A DNA stretch of 64,000 bases from Nitratireductor basaltis (GTDB taxonomy: Bacteria; Pseudomonadota; Alphaproteobacteria; Rhizobiales; Rhizobiaceae). Shown here piece after piece: positions 34,620-43,699 of this stretch (position 1 is the first letter of the stretch; every line of letters starts with the position of its first letter). The notes below the pieces were generated by a model. It made no database searches. It saw nothing but the letters and a program-made list of their open reading frames with translations, and had not been told where the DNA came from. The stretch is from assembly GCF_000733725.1 (NCBI RefSeq), contig NZ_JMQM01000001.1, positions 1,922,001 to 1,986,000 of the forward strand, in the 5' to 3' direction. The translations under genes were made by a program, and so were the position numbers.

Positions 34620-35443
34620 GCCTGAAGGGCCGACTATCCATAAACCTCGCCACAACGCGCGGAAGCTGGGGCTTCAAGGACGCCGTCGAAGGCTGTCTGC
34701 GCCACGGTATCACAGCCATTGCGCCCTGGCGCGATCAGATCGCGGAGATCGGTCTTGCCGAGGCCGCACGCATCGTGAAGGAGAACGACCTTCAGGTGAC
34801 AGGTCTATGTCGCGGCGGCATGTTTCCCGCGGTGGACAAGGCGGGACTGCAGGCCAATATCGACGACAACAAGCGTGCAATCGACGAAGCGGTCGCGCTC
34901 AACGCAGACTGCCTCGTTCTCGTCGTTGGCGGTCTGCCCGGCTCCTCGAAAGACATTGTCGAGGCGCGCAAGATGGTGACGGACGGGATCGCTGCCATTC
35001 TGCCTTATGCGCGCGAGAACAACATGCCGCTCGCCATCGAACCGCTGCACCCGATGTATGCCGCCGACCGCGCCTGCGTGAACACGCTGGGCCAGGCGCT
35101 GGACATCTGTGTGGAACTCGGCTCAGGCATTGGCGTCGCGATCGATGTCTATCATGTCTGGTGGGATCCGCAGCTTGAGGAGCAGATCGCGCGTGCAGGA
35201 CAGATGGACGCGATCCTCGCACATCATATCTGCGACTGGCTGGTACCGACCCAGGACTTGCTTCTGGATCGCGGCATGATGGGTGACGGCGTCATCGATC
35301 TGCCGGCCATTCGCCGCATGATCGAACAGGCAGGCTTTCACGGCCCGCAGGAAGTGGAAATCTTCTCCCGGGACAACTGGTGGAAGAAGTCCGGGGACGA
35401 AGTGCTTCGGACTTGCGTGGAGCGGTTCGAAAGCGTCTGCTGA
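34616..35443 (+). CDS. Sugar phosphate isomerase/epimerase-family TIM barrel
   Basis: A 275-residue AP-endonuclease-2-like barrel starting MSLKGRLSINLATTRGSWGF, coupled to the enolase-like gene by an ATGA overlap with GGGAGG upstream. Candidate metal ligands: E in PLAIEPLHPMYAADRA, D in GVAIDVYHVWWDP, H in AILAHHICDWLVP and E in QEVEIFSRDNWW. Last gene of the operon that begins at 30822. Second epimerase-like protein of the cluster, only distantly similar to that at 29858-30697. Confidence 0.84.
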   Translation: MSLKGRLSINLATTRGSWGFKDAVEGCLRHGITAIAPWRDQIAEIGLAEAARIVKENDLQVTGLCRGGMFPAVDKAGLQANIDDNKRAIDEAVALNADCLVLVVGGLPGSSKDIVEARKMVTDGIAAILPYARENNMPLAIEPLHPMYAADRACVNTLGQALDICVELGSGIGVAIDVYHVWWDPQLEEQIARAGQMDAILAHHICDWLVPTQDLLLDRGMMGDGVIDLPAIRRMIEQAGFHGPQEVEIFSRDNWWKKSGDEVLRTCVERFESVC

Positions 35444-35453
35444 TCGCGCCTGC

Positions 35454-35475
35454 GCGTCGCCTCATCAGGCGACGC
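35454..35475. terminator. Bidirectional terminator stem between convergent genes
   Basis: A perfect 9-bp stem (35454-35462 with 35467-35475) with a CATC loop lies 11 bp after the epimerase stop and includes the stop codon region of the convergent GGDEF-EAL gene (stop at 35465-35467). No long T run. Confidence 0.6.
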
Positions 35476-37459
35476 GTTGCGTCCAGGTGCGGTTTCCGAA
35501 AAGCCGCAGCATCTCGCTTTCGGGGACCGGCTTGCTGAAGAGATAGCCTTGCGCCTCGTCACAGCCGCTATCACCCACGAGCTGCAGCTGATCCCATGTC
35601 TCGACACCTTCGGCGACTGACACGACGCCCAGCGCATCGGTCAAGCCGATGATCGCGTCGATGATGGCGCGATGGGCCGGGTTCGATTCCATGTCCGTCA
35701 GGAAGGAGCGGTCGATCTTGATCTTGTCGAAGGTGAACTTGCGCAAATAGGCAAGCGAGGAGTAGCCGGTACCAAAGTCGTCCAGCGAGACCCGGATGCC
35801 GAGTGCGCGCAGCTTGCGCAGAGCGCGATGTACGTCGGAATTCTCTTCCAGCAACAGCGTCTCGGTAACTTCCAGCTCAAGACGATGCGGCTCCAGCCCG
35901 GTTTCCCTGAGCACCTTGGTCACGGTGTCCACGATATCGGACCGCTGGAACTGCACGGCCGAAACGTTGACGGCGATATTCACCGATGACGGCAGGCGGC
36001 TGGCGGTCTTGCAGGCCTTCTTCAAGAGCCAGGCACCGAGCGAAACGATCACGCCGGTCTGCTCGGCAAGGGGGATGAATTCATCGGGCGGGACATTGCC
36101 CAAGGGCGTATGCGGCCAACGCAGCAGCACTTCCATCGTCGTGATCTTCTTCGAGTTGAGGTTCACGATCGGCTGGTAGTGCAGCGCGAAATCCTTTTCG
36201 TAATCAGCGGTACGCAGCGCAAGCTCGAGCAGACGTTTTCTTTGCAGACGCACGTCCATTTCCGGTTCGAAGAAGCGGTAGCTTCCACGCCCTGCCGCCT
36301 TTGCGCTGTACAGCGCGGAATCGGCACTGCTGAGCAGCGTGTCCCAGTCGGCCTCGTTACTTTTGGTCTGTGCAAGCCCGACGCTGACACCAATCGCCAC
36401 GTCATGGCCATCGATCATGTAGGGCCAGCTGATCGATTCGATGAGTTCTTCAGCGAGGACCGAAGACGCTTCGACATCCAGGTCTTTCAGGACGACGATG
36501 AATTCGTCGCCGCCCAGACGCGCGATGATGCCCTTGTCATCGACGGATTTCTTGATGCGGCTCGCGACTTCCTGGAGCAGTGCGTCGCCCACGGGATGTC
36601 CCAGCGTGTCATTGACATGCTTGAAGTCATCGAGGTCGAGGCACATCACCGTCGTGTCCTGCGCCACGCGGTCGCCCTCGATCACGCCGTCCTCGAGAAA
36701 TTCGCGCAGAAGACGACGGTTGGGCAGTCCGGTCAGAAGATCATGACGCGCCATATGGGCAAGATCGGTCGCAGCACGCTTCAGATCCTTGTTGGCGTCA
36801 GTCAAACGCGACTGCGTTTTGGCCAGGGTGCGGTTCTGAAATGCAAGCACGGCCGCCAGGGCGAGGCCGAACAGAATGAAGCCCAGCGCCGTGGCCATGA
36901 AGGTGCGGTGCACCTGGAGCAGGTCCTGCTCATATTCCGAGATTTTCACGCTGGTGAAATAGGCTGCTTCCGAAGACAGTCTGATCAGATCAGGCTCGAG
37001 CGGGGCCATGAGCGCCATGATGGCAGAGGCATGGCCCGGCTCGTCCAGATCAGCGACAAGCCCTTCCATCTCTTCAACGGCTTTGGCAACGCGCACGATC
37101 ACGTCTTCGCGGAAACTCTCACCAGCCGTGAAGTCCGCGAAAAAGCCGCTTTCAAAGACATTTACCCGCCCCTTCAGGATCTCATAGCGCAGCTGAATGT
37201 CTTCGATACGCTCCTGCGTGCGCATGTTCTGGAATGCGGTGATACGCTGATAGAGGCGGATGAACTCGTTGACGCCCTGGCTGGCGCTCCAGGCCACATC
37301 GTAACGCGAGACGTGGCTGAGCGGCTTTTGCTGCTGGAATATCAGGAGCGACAGGTAACCAGCAGCGACAGCAAAGGCCAGGGTGGTCGCGATGAGACCA
37401 CCCTTGAGGTACCGAAACACCGCCGAAACTCGGCTTCTGGAAGGGCCTGAGCTCTTCAT
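35465..37459 (-). CDS. Membrane GGDEF-EAL cyclic-di-GMP protein
   Basis: A 664-residue inner-membrane protein. Two membrane segments (about 20-42 and 188-210) enclose a helical periplasmic sensor of about 145 residues. A GGDEF domain follows (motif RLGGDEF, 316-320), then an EAL domain whose signature reads EVL (443-445), with DDFGTG (560-565) and ETLLLEEN intact. Both cyclase and phosphodiesterase sites look usable, so the net activity cannot be told. It lies 11 bp after the gene for a secreted molybdopterin-fold protein, which probably works with its periplasmic domain. Confidence 0.9.
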   Translation of the reverse strand: MKSSGPSRSRVSAVFRYLKGGLIATTLAFAVAAGYLSLLIFQQQKPLSHVSRYDVAWSASQGVNEFIRLYQRITAFQNMRTQERIEDIQLRYEILKGRVNVFESGFFADFTAGESFREDVIVRVAKAVEEMEGLVADLDEPGHASAIMALMAPLEPDLIRLSSEAAYFTSVKISEYEQDLLQVHRTFMATALGFILFGLALAAVLAFQNRTLAKTQSRLTDANKDLKRAATDLAHMARHDLLTGLPNRRLLREFLEDGVIEGDRVAQDTTVMCLDLDDFKHVNDTLGHPVGDALLQEVASRIKKSVDDKGIIARLGGDEFIVVLKDLDVEASSVLAEELIESISWPYMIDGHDVAIGVSVGLAQTKSNEADWDTLLSSADSALYSAKAAGRGSYRFFEPEMDVRLQRKRLLELALRTADYEKDFALHYQPIVNLNSKKITTMEVLLRWPHTPLGNVPPDEFIPLAEQTGVIVSLGAWLLKKACKTASRLPSSVNIAVNVSAVQFQRSDIVDTVTKVLRETGLEPHRLELEVTETLLLEENSDVHRALRKLRALGIRVSLDDFGTGYSSLAYLRKFTFDKIKIDRSFLTDMESNPAHRAIIDAIIGLTDALGVVSVAEGVETWDQLQLVGDSGCDEAQGYLFSKPVPESEMLRLFGNRTWTQRVA

Positions 37460-37470
37460 CGAGTCAGCCT

Positions 37471-37998
37471 TCAGCGAACGACCAGGCGTGCGACTTGCCA
37501 GGCTGAGCGGGCATAATATTGCTGGCTGTGAAGGTTCTCACCATCATAGGGATAGACGATGAAGAGCGGCCCCTTGTCGCTGATCTCCATGTACTCGCCA
37601 TCTCGCTTGAGCGCGAGAATGACGTCATGGTCGTAGAAGTCGCTGATCGGGATCACGGTGCTGTAGTCATTGAGTGCGCGAGCGACAAGCTCCTCGCCTT
37701 CTGAACCGACGCGTTCCAGCAAGACGCGCATCGGCACACCTTCGAAAGTGACGTCACCATCATACCAGGGCGTAGTCGTCTTTACCGTCTTTACGCCCAG
37801 CTCTTCCAGCATGGCGCGGTCAAAAACCGCTTCGCTGCCGGAATTTGTGACGGAGATCTCACCCTCGATGGTGAGAATGGTCTTGCCTTCTGGCTTGGAC
37901 AGGGTCGCGTCCTGTGAATAGGCCTGACTGGCGGCAACAGCAAATAGAGCCATCGCCAGTGCTTGAACACGGCGCCCTGTTGGCAGAAACATTCCCAT
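37471..37998 (-). CDS. Secreted molybdopterin-fold (SUOX-like) protein
   Basis: A 175-residue protein with a signal peptide (VQALAMALFAVAASQAYSQ). The mature part has LTIEGEISVTNSGSEAVFD, WYDGDVTFEGVPMRVLLERV and PYDGENLHSQQYYARSAWQV, typical of the small oxidoreductase-molybdopterin-binding-like domain often paired with GGDEF/EAL genes. The conserved Cys that binds Mo in sulfite-oxidase proteins is absent, so it is likely a ligand-binding or sensory module. First gene of a two-gene operon with the GGDEF-EAL protein. Confidence 0.72.
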   Translation of the reverse strand: MGMFLPTGRRVQALAMALFAVAASQAYSQDATLSKPEGKTILTIEGEISVTNSGSEAVFDRAMLEELGVKTVKTTTPWYDGDVTFEGVPMRVLLERVGSEGEELVARALNDYSTVIPISDFYDHDVILALKRDGEYMEISDKGPLFIVYPYDGENLHSQQYYARSAWQVARLVVR

Positions 37999-38216
37999 TT
38001 CACCGCTCCCGCTGAACGTGTTGCCGGTCAGGCCGACGACAGTATTTCCAACATCGTTGCATGGGAACGTTCACATGATGTTACCATTGCGCAGTTTGTC
38101 CCATCATCGCCCCGCAATCAGGTTCAGCTTGTCGCTTGCCGGCTCACCCAACAGGTCAAATATGCTGTAGCATGGTGGAATCAGCAGCCTGAAATTGCAT
38201 GAGGGGGATGCAAGCG

Positions 38217-38915
38217 GTGACGCTTACTGTTCATGGCGTATTGGTTCCGATCGAACCTTCTGAAGTATCGCCGGTCATCTGGGAGGCGCTTGTCTCCGGA
38301 AGCTATGAGGCAAAGGAAGCGCGCTGGATCGCCAAATGCGTCCAGCCTGACGACCGCGTGCTGGAGCTTGGAAGTGGTGTCGGCATCGTGACGGCGCTGA
38401 TCGCGCGGGTGGACAATGTGCATGTCTGGGCGTTCGAAGCCAATCCGCTGACAGCAGCGCTTGCACGCAGGGTGTTAAACGCAAATCAGATCGAGAATGT
38501 ATCGCTGTCCCAGGGCGTCCTTACCGCCGGGGCGGCGCAGGAGCTGAAGTTCTATATTCGCAGCGACCTCTGGATGTCCTCGATGGACGAACAGCAGGGA
38601 CCGTATTTGCGCGTCATCGAGCTTGCGTCTCAGGATATCGATGCCTTCATCGCGCGCCACGACATCAATGTCCTTGTCATGGATATCGAAGGTGCTGAGC
38701 GCGATCTGCTTTCCAAGGCCGAGTTGCCGGGCGTGGAGCGGATCTTCCTCGAGCTTCACGACCATCTCTACGGGCTGGACGGCATCCGCGATATCACGCG
38801 AGCTCTGGTTTCCAAGGGCTTTGGCTATGACCCCCGAGGCTCGAGCGGGCCATGTGTGCTGTTTTCCCGCGATGACAAGCCGCGGGTCTATCAGGAAGAG
38901 GCCGAATGGGCCTGA
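38217..38915 (+). CDS. FkbM-family methyltransferase
   Basis: A 232-residue SAM-dependent methyltransferase. Motif I is DRVLELGSGVGIVTALIA, followed by VWAFEANPLTAALARR (acidic residue after strand 2) and INVLVMDIEGAERDLLS, the FkbM hallmark. A GTG at 38217 is favoured because GAGGGGG lies about nine bases upstream; in-frame ATGs at 38199 and 38208 lie before or on that sequence. Such enzymes methylate sugars or small metabolites. It stands alone, convergent with the sugar kinase. Confidence 0.82.
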   Translation: MTLTVHGVLVPIEPSEVSPVIWEALVSGSYEAKEARWIAKCVQPDDRVLELGSGVGIVTALIARVDNVHVWAFEANPLTAALARRVLNANQIENVSLSQGVLTAGAAQELKFYIRSDLWMSSMDEQQGPYLRVIELASQDIDAFIARHDINVLVMDIEGAERDLLSKAELPGVERIFLELHDHLYGLDGIRDITRALVSKGFGYDPRGSSGPCVLFSRDDKPRVYQEEAEWA

Positions 38916-38934
38916 TTGCGGGAAAGAGGCCTGC

Positions 38935-39861
38935 TCAGGCCGCTTCCTCTCCCAGCGCCTTCAAAACATCATCGCGCATGGGCATGGGTGCCACAGCACC
39001 AAAGCCCTGTGTTGAAAGCGCTGCGGCGGCATTGGCGTAGCGTGCAGCCTTGAACGGATCCTGAACGCGAAGATATTCCGCCAGGAAGTTGCCGTCGAAG
39101 GTGTCACCGGCACCGGTCGCATCGACTGCATTCACGCGGATGCCGGGCACCTTGCGTCGCTCATCGGGGGTGGCGATCAGGCAGCCTTCGGCACCAAGCG
39201 TCAGCGCAACCACCTTCGCGCCGTCCTTGAGATAGTGATCCGCGATCGCATCCGGATCGCTCAGACCGGTCAGTTGCTCGGCATCCTCCAGTCCCGGCAA
39301 GGCAATGTCCGTCATCGCCATCGCCGCACCCGTCATCGCGCGGGCGCGTTCAAGCGGCCAGAGCTTGAGCCGCAGATTCGTGTCGAAGGAGACAAGCGTT
39401 CCGTTTTCGCGCGCGATCGAGATGGCTTCAAGAACGGCGTCCGCTGCACTTGTGCTGATGGCCATGGAAATGCCCGACATATGCAGGATCTCCGCACCGG
39501 CGATATAATCGCGCGGCAGGTCTGCCGGCGTGACGCGGCTGGAGGCAGAACCTGCGCGCAGATATGAGAAGACATGACCGTTCTTGCCGTGGCTGACGAA
39601 ATAGACGCCTGTATGGGCGTCCGACTTGCGCAACACCCGTGAGGCGTCGACATTGTTGTCCGCCCAGAGCCTGGTGATGCTGTCGCCGAATTCGTCGTCG
39701 CCCAGCGCGGTGAAGTAACCGACATCAGCGCCTGCCCGTGCGGCTGCTATCGCGCAGTTGGACGTGTCACCGCCGTGGCCGAAAAGGTAGCGTCCCGAAT
39801 CGTCGACCTGGTTGAACTCGATGAGCGGCTCGCCCATGCATACGATACGCGGACTGGTCAT
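38935..39861 (-). CDS. PfkB-family sugar kinase (2-keto-3-deoxygluconate kinase-like)
   Basis: A 308-residue ribokinase-fold enzyme. The substrate loop is LFGHGGDTSNCAIAAARAGA near the N-terminus; the ATP/catalytic motif AVDATGAGDTFDGNFLAEYL contains the base Asp. LIEFNQVDDSGRYLFGHGGD resembles KdgK. It phosphorylates a keto-deoxy sugar acid in the likely pathway. It is not in an operon, but dehydratases and aldolases of sugar acids occur at 30822-35443, so a link is plausible. Confidence 0.85.
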   Translation of the reverse strand: MTSPRIVCMGEPLIEFNQVDDSGRYLFGHGGDTSNCAIAAARAGADVGYFTALGDDEFGDSITRLWADNNVDASRVLRKSDAHTGVYFVSHGKNGHVFSYLRAGSASSRVTPADLPRDYIAGAEILHMSGISMAISTSAADAVLEAISIARENGTLVSFDTNLRLKLWPLERARAMTGAAMAMTDIALPGLEDAEQLTGLSDPDAIADHYLKDGAKVVALTLGAEGCLIATPDERRKVPGIRVNAVDATGAGDTFDGNFLAEYLRVQDPFKAARYANAAAALSTQGFGAVAPMPMRDDVLKALGEEAA

Positions 39862-40014
39862 TGACTTCTCCCTTCTGGCAAGGCGGCGGCTCCACCTTCA
39901 ATTCCGCCTCTTTCAAGTCGATTTGAAGCGGAACGGCAAGCGCCAGCGGGCGATAACCGTACGATTTCGCTTGAAAAGCTGTCGCAACTAGAGATGCATC
40001 CTCACAAATGCGCG

Positions 40015-40800
40015 TCAGATATACATGCTTCCGGGTGCAGCACCGGGATTTCCCGGGGTCGGCGCGGGACCTATGAGCTCCGAGAGCCTGCTGCCGGGGT
40101 AGAATGCCGCGTGGTATGAGGGGCGCCTGCGCATCCTCTGGAACCATTCACGCGCATATTGGTGGGACGGATCGTCAAGGAGGTCGAGCCCTAGATCTTC
40201 AGCGCGATCAAGCGAGGGCGCCATGAACAGATCGGCCAGGGTCACGCGACCACCCATGATCCACTCACGGCCATCGGACAAAGCAAGATCAAGCTGCTGC
40301 ACCGCGCAGCGCAATTCAGCCAGGGCGAATTCGATTTCCTCCGCGCGGATGGAGCGCCCACGCATCCGCGCCATGAAGGCACCGCGCGATGGCTGCAATT
40401 CTCCACGCAGAACCGTCGACGCCCGTGCAGCCTCTGCAGGTGCATTGAAGACGCGCTGCGCAGAGGGATATTGCACAGCAGGCATGACCAGATTTTCAAC
40501 GAAGCGCAGCCAGCTGCGCATCCTGGCGCGTTCATCCGGACGCCATGGAACCAATGGCGGCTCCGGGAAAACCTCGTCCAGATATTCGGCAATGGAGGAT
40601 GAACCTGCGATCCGGTTTGACCCGTGGACCAGGGTCGGCACCATGCTTGTTACCGGGGCCGAATAATCGAGGCTGGTGGGAAGATCATCGGACCCGGACG
40701 AAATCTGGATGTCCTGATAGTGAAGCCCCTTTTCCTCCAGAACGAGACGCACTTTCTGACTGCAGGTAGAGTGGGCACTGTTGTAAAGAACGAGTTCCAT
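40015..40800 (-). CDS. Glutathione S-transferase family protein
   Basis: A 261-residue two-domain protein. The N-terminal thioredoxin-fold domain begins MELVLYNSAHSTCSQKVRLV, with S/C near the usual catalytic position, and carries the cis-Pro and E-S equivalent region TSMVPTLVHGSNRIAGSSSI. The helical C-domain includes WIMGGRVTLADLFMAPSLDR, the typical N-capping box region. The C-terminus ends in a Gly/Pro-rich tail. Stands alone; substrate unknown. Confidence 0.83.
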   Translation of the reverse strand: MELVLYNSAHSTCSQKVRLVLEEKGLHYQDIQISSGSDDLPTSLDYSAPVTSMVPTLVHGSNRIAGSSSIAEYLDEVFPEPPLVPWRPDERARMRSWLRFVENLVMPAVQYPSAQRVFNAPAEAARASTVLRGELQPSRGAFMARMRGRSIRAEEIEFALAELRCAVQQLDLALSDGREWIMGGRVTLADLFMAPSLDRAEDLGLDLLDDPSHQYAREWFQRMRRRPSYHAAFYPGSRLSELIGPAPTPGNPGAAPGSMYI

Positions 40801-40886
40801 GTCTCTGCTCCGGGCATACCTGTTCCAAGTGTTGCCGCTCTTCCTCTCGCCACGCGGAACAAAGCTTGCTGGAAGCTGTTTCGCGC

Positions 40887-41573
40887 CTAGGTTTTCCTCG
40901 TGCCGGCAGCCTCTCGAAACCCTCCCAGAAGGAAGGCCTTCAGCTGCTGCATCAGCTTGTCCATGTTGTCGGGCGACACCTGCTCGCGCGTGACATACTG
41001 AATCCGCCCGACGCCACCAGCATCAGACACACCCAGAAGCACCGCCCCGATCATGAAGAAGTAGCGCCACGCCAGATCGGCTTCATCGAGATTCGGCACC
41101 ACCTGTTTCAGCGTCCGGATGATGCGCTCGGCAAACGGGTTGAAATGCTTGGACAGAAGCTGGTTGGTGACCTCGTTGGGGGTCGTGCGGCTGTTCAGGA
41201 TCAGCTTCAGCAGCAAATGACCGTATTCGCGCGTGCCGGGGCTGGCATAGGGCTCGATGAAGATATCAATCACCTCTTCGAGCGTGATCGCTTTCCCGCC
41301 CGCCTGCATGCGAGCTTCCGCCTCATCGAGAAGCATGTGGCGGCGGCTGTTGATCCTCTCCGCCATTCGGTCGAGTACGGCGAAAACCAGTTGTTCCTTC
41401 GAGCCGTAATAGTAGTTCACCGCAGCGATATTCACATCCGCTGCAGTGGTGATCTGGCGCAGCGACGCCTGCTCTATGCCGTGCTCGGCAAAAGTACGCT
41501 CTGCCGCGTCAAGAATACGGTCGCGCGGTGAAGGCTGGCTGGTGCCCGAGGGGCTGTCGCTATCAAAACCCAT
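40887..41573 (-). CDS. TetR-family transcriptional regulator
   Basis: A 228-residue regulator with the HTH ILDAAERTFAEHGIEQASLR, QITTAADVNIAAVNYYYG and a TetR_C-type domain (DLAWRYFFMIGAVLLGVSD). The ATG at 41571-41573 is chosen; the frame stays open to 41726 across the purU promoter. A near-perfect 18-bp palindrome begins three bases before the start codon and is probably its own operator. Divergent from purU. Confidence 0.85.
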   Translation of the reverse strand: MGFDSDSPSGTSQPSPRDRILDAAERTFAEHGIEQASLRQITTAADVNIAAVNYYYGSKEQLVFAVLDRMAERINSRRHMLLDEAEARMQAGGKAITLEEVIDIFIEPYASPGTREYGHLLLKLILNSRTTPNEVTNQLLSKHFNPFAERIIRTLKQVVPNLDEADLAWRYFFMIGAVLLGVSDAGGVGRIQYVTREQVSPDNMDKLMQQLKAFLLGGFREAAGTRKT

Positions 41574-41575
41574 GA

Positions 41576-41593
41576 TTGAAACAGTTGTTTGAA
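41576..41593. promoter_or_regulatory. 18-bp palindromic operator upstream of tetR
   Basis: TTGAAACA-GT-TGTTTGAA has 7 of 8 paired arm positions and lies directly upstream of the TetR start codon, where autorepression is expected. Confidence 0.6.
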
Positions 41594-41746
41594 TTTCCCG
41601 TTCTGTCAAGAGACGAGATGTAATGCCTTGTATTATTTTTGTATATTCATGGCTGAGTACCGGATCGAGAAGAGCCGGTTTGCGCAAATCACATTCATCT
41701 GCAAAAAGCGCGTGGGTTTCCACCATCTGCAGAAGCTGAAGCGCTC

Positions 41747-42601
41747 ATGAAGTATTTCGATATCACCCTGTCCTGCGAAGATCGCCCCGGTATCGTTGCT
41801 GCTGTTACAGCACGACTGGCGGGTCTTGGGGCGAATATCGCGGAATCAAACCAGTTCTGGGATCGCCAGACCAATCGGTTCTTCATGCGCATCTCATTCA
41901 CAGCGCCTGCTGAGGCTGCCGCTTCCGGAATCGAGGAAGAACTGGCCCCGGTCGTCTCCGAGTTCAATATGGAAACGGCGCTGATCGATCGCAGCCGCAA
42001 GCCGAAGATCGTGGCAATGGTTTCCCGCTTCGACCACGCGCTCTTGCACCTGCTCTACCAGATCCGGGTCGGTTGGCTTGATGCGGAGGTCGTCGCTATC
42101 GTTTCAAACCATGAAGATTCCCGTCGCACTGCAGAGATAGAGGGCATTCCCTATCACTACTGGCCGGTCACGAAGGCAAACAAGGCGGAGCAGGAAGCCA
42201 AGCTTCTCGATCTGGTCGAAGAGACTGGTGCCGACCTCGTCGTGCTCGCCCGCTACATGCAGGTGCTATCCGATAATCTCTCAAACAGGCTGTTCGGGCG
42301 CGTCATCAACATCCACCACTCCTTCCTGCCAAGCTTCAAGGGCGCGCGTCCCTATCAGCAGGCATTCGAGCGAGGCGTGAAGGTTATTGGCGCAACCGCG
42401 CATTACGTGACTGCCGATCTCGACGAAGGCCCGATCATCGAGCAGGAGACGGAACGGGTAACCCATGCGATGAGCGTGGAAGACCTCGTTCACACCGGCC
42501 GCGACATCGAATCACGCGTACTGGCCCGTGCGGTGAAACTGCATCTGGAAAGCCGCGTCATGCTCAATGGACGCAAGACGGTGGTCTTCGCCAAGGGCTG
42601 A
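41747..42601 (+). CDS. purU: Formyltetrahydrofolate deformylase PurU
   Basis: A 284-residue enzyme that releases formate from 10-formyl-THF. The N-terminal ACT domain (FDITLSCEDRPGIVAAVTAR) is followed by a formyltransferase fold (KIVAMVSRFDHALLHLLY) with the catalytic N-H-D set in RVINIHHSFLPSFKGARPY and DEGPIIEQE. No strong Shine-Dalgarno. Divergent from the TetR gene and convergent with galM (9-bp gap). It balances one-carbon pools and may link to demethylation of methylated compounds. Confidence 0.94.
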   Translation: MKYFDITLSCEDRPGIVAAVTARLAGLGANIAESNQFWDRQTNRFFMRISFTAPAEAAASGIEEELAPVVSEFNMETALIDRSRKPKIVAMVSRFDHALLHLLYQIRVGWLDAEVVAIVSNHEDSRRTAEIEGIPYHYWPVTKANKAEQEAKLLDLVEETGADLVVLARYMQVLSDNLSNRLFGRVINIHHSFLPSFKGARPYQQAFERGVKVIGATAHYVTADLDEGPIIEQETERVTHAMSVEDLVHTGRDIESRVLARAVKLHLESRVMLNGRKTVVFAKG

Positions 42602-42610
42602 GCGGATTCC

Positions 42611-43624
42611 TCACGCGATCTCGATCTCGCACCAGTGGCGATAAGGCGCATCGGGCGTCACGATCGTGTTCGGAAAATGCGGATTGTTCACTGCATCGGG
42701 GAATTTCTGATCCTCGAGGCAAAGCCCGGCGTGACGTCCGTAGCGCACGCCATTCAGGCCCGGCACCGGCACGTCGAGTTTTGACCCGTTATAGAGTTGC
42801 AGACCCGGCTGATCCGTGAAGAGTTTCAGGGTGAGACTGTCGTCGGGTGCGACGAGAATGACGGCGGGATCCTCTGCCGTGCGGCCGGTATCAAGCACGA
42901 GATTGTGGTCGAACTCCTGCGCGATTCCGGCTGCATCGCGCATCACGCGTGGATTGCGGAAGTCGAATTTCCTGTTTGAGACAGGCGTGATTTCGCCGGT
43001 CGGAATCAAGGTCTCGTCAACCGGCGTATAGGCATTGGCGCGCAGGAAGAGGCGATGGTCGAGAACATCGCCCCCTCCCATCAGGTTGAAATAGTTGTGC
43101 TGCACGAGATTGACGGGGGTCGCCTCGCTCGCCATCGCCTCGAACTCGATGCGCAGGCGGTTCCCGTCGAGCCGATATTCGACAACGATATCAAGGCTTC
43201 CGGGATAGCCCATCTCGCCATCCGCGCTCGTATAGGTCAGGCGAACACCGTTTTCGGCCAGCGGCTCCATGAGCCAGATCTGCTTGCCGATACCGGCACT
43301 TCCGCCATGCAGATGATTATCGCCCTGGTTCTGATCGAGCTGGTATTCGCGTCCATTGAGCGTGAACCGGCCACCGGCGACGCGGTTGGCGACACGCCCG
43401 GCGATGGCACCGAAATAGCGGCTATGGGCGGGATAGTGTTCGAATTCCTCGAAGCCCAGCACGACGGAGCGCATTCCACCTGCAACGGGCACCTGCCAGT
43501 CGCGAATGAGCGCGCCGTAGCTCAGCACTGAAATGCGCGTGCCGCTTTCGCTCTCGATGACGGCCTGAAGCACGTCCTTGCCTTCATGTTCCGCGAAGCG
43601 TGAAATTTCGACTGCCACTGCCAT
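42611..43624 (-). CDS. galM: Aldose 1-epimerase (galactose mutarotase)
   Basis: A 337-residue GalM-fold enzyme interconverting alpha and beta anomers. Catalytic His residues lie in NQGDNHLHGGSAGIGKQIW and VNLVQHNYFNLMG; the catalytic Glu is expected in AGLCLEDQKFPDAVNNPHF. Start uncertain: ATG at 43624 sits immediately after GGAGGGG, so the GTG two codons later (43618) has better spacing. It lies 66 bp downstream of the oxidoreductase gene, at the end of the sugar-use run on the minus strand. Confidence 0.92.
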   Translation of the reverse strand: MAVAVEISRFAEHEGKDVLQAVIESESGTRISVLSYGALIRDWQVPVAGGMRSVVLGFEEFEHYPAHSRYFGAIAGRVANRVAGGRFTLNGREYQLDQNQGDNHLHGGSAGIGKQIWLMEPLAENGVRLTYTSADGEMGYPGSLDIVVEYRLDGNRLRIEFEAMASEATPVNLVQHNYFNLMGGGDVLDHRLFLRANAYTPVDETLIPTGEITPVSNRKFDFRNPRVMRDAAGIAQEFDHNLVLDTGRTAEDPAVILVAPDDSLTLKLFTDQPGLQLYNGSKLDVPVPGLNGVRYGRHAGLCLEDQKFPDAVNNPHFPNTIVTPDAPYRHWCEIEIA

Positions 43625-43699
43625 CCCCTCCAAATCCGGAAAGGAGATGTGCGGCAGAGCGGCGGCGGCGTCAAGCGCCGCCGCCCGTCATGCCAGACC

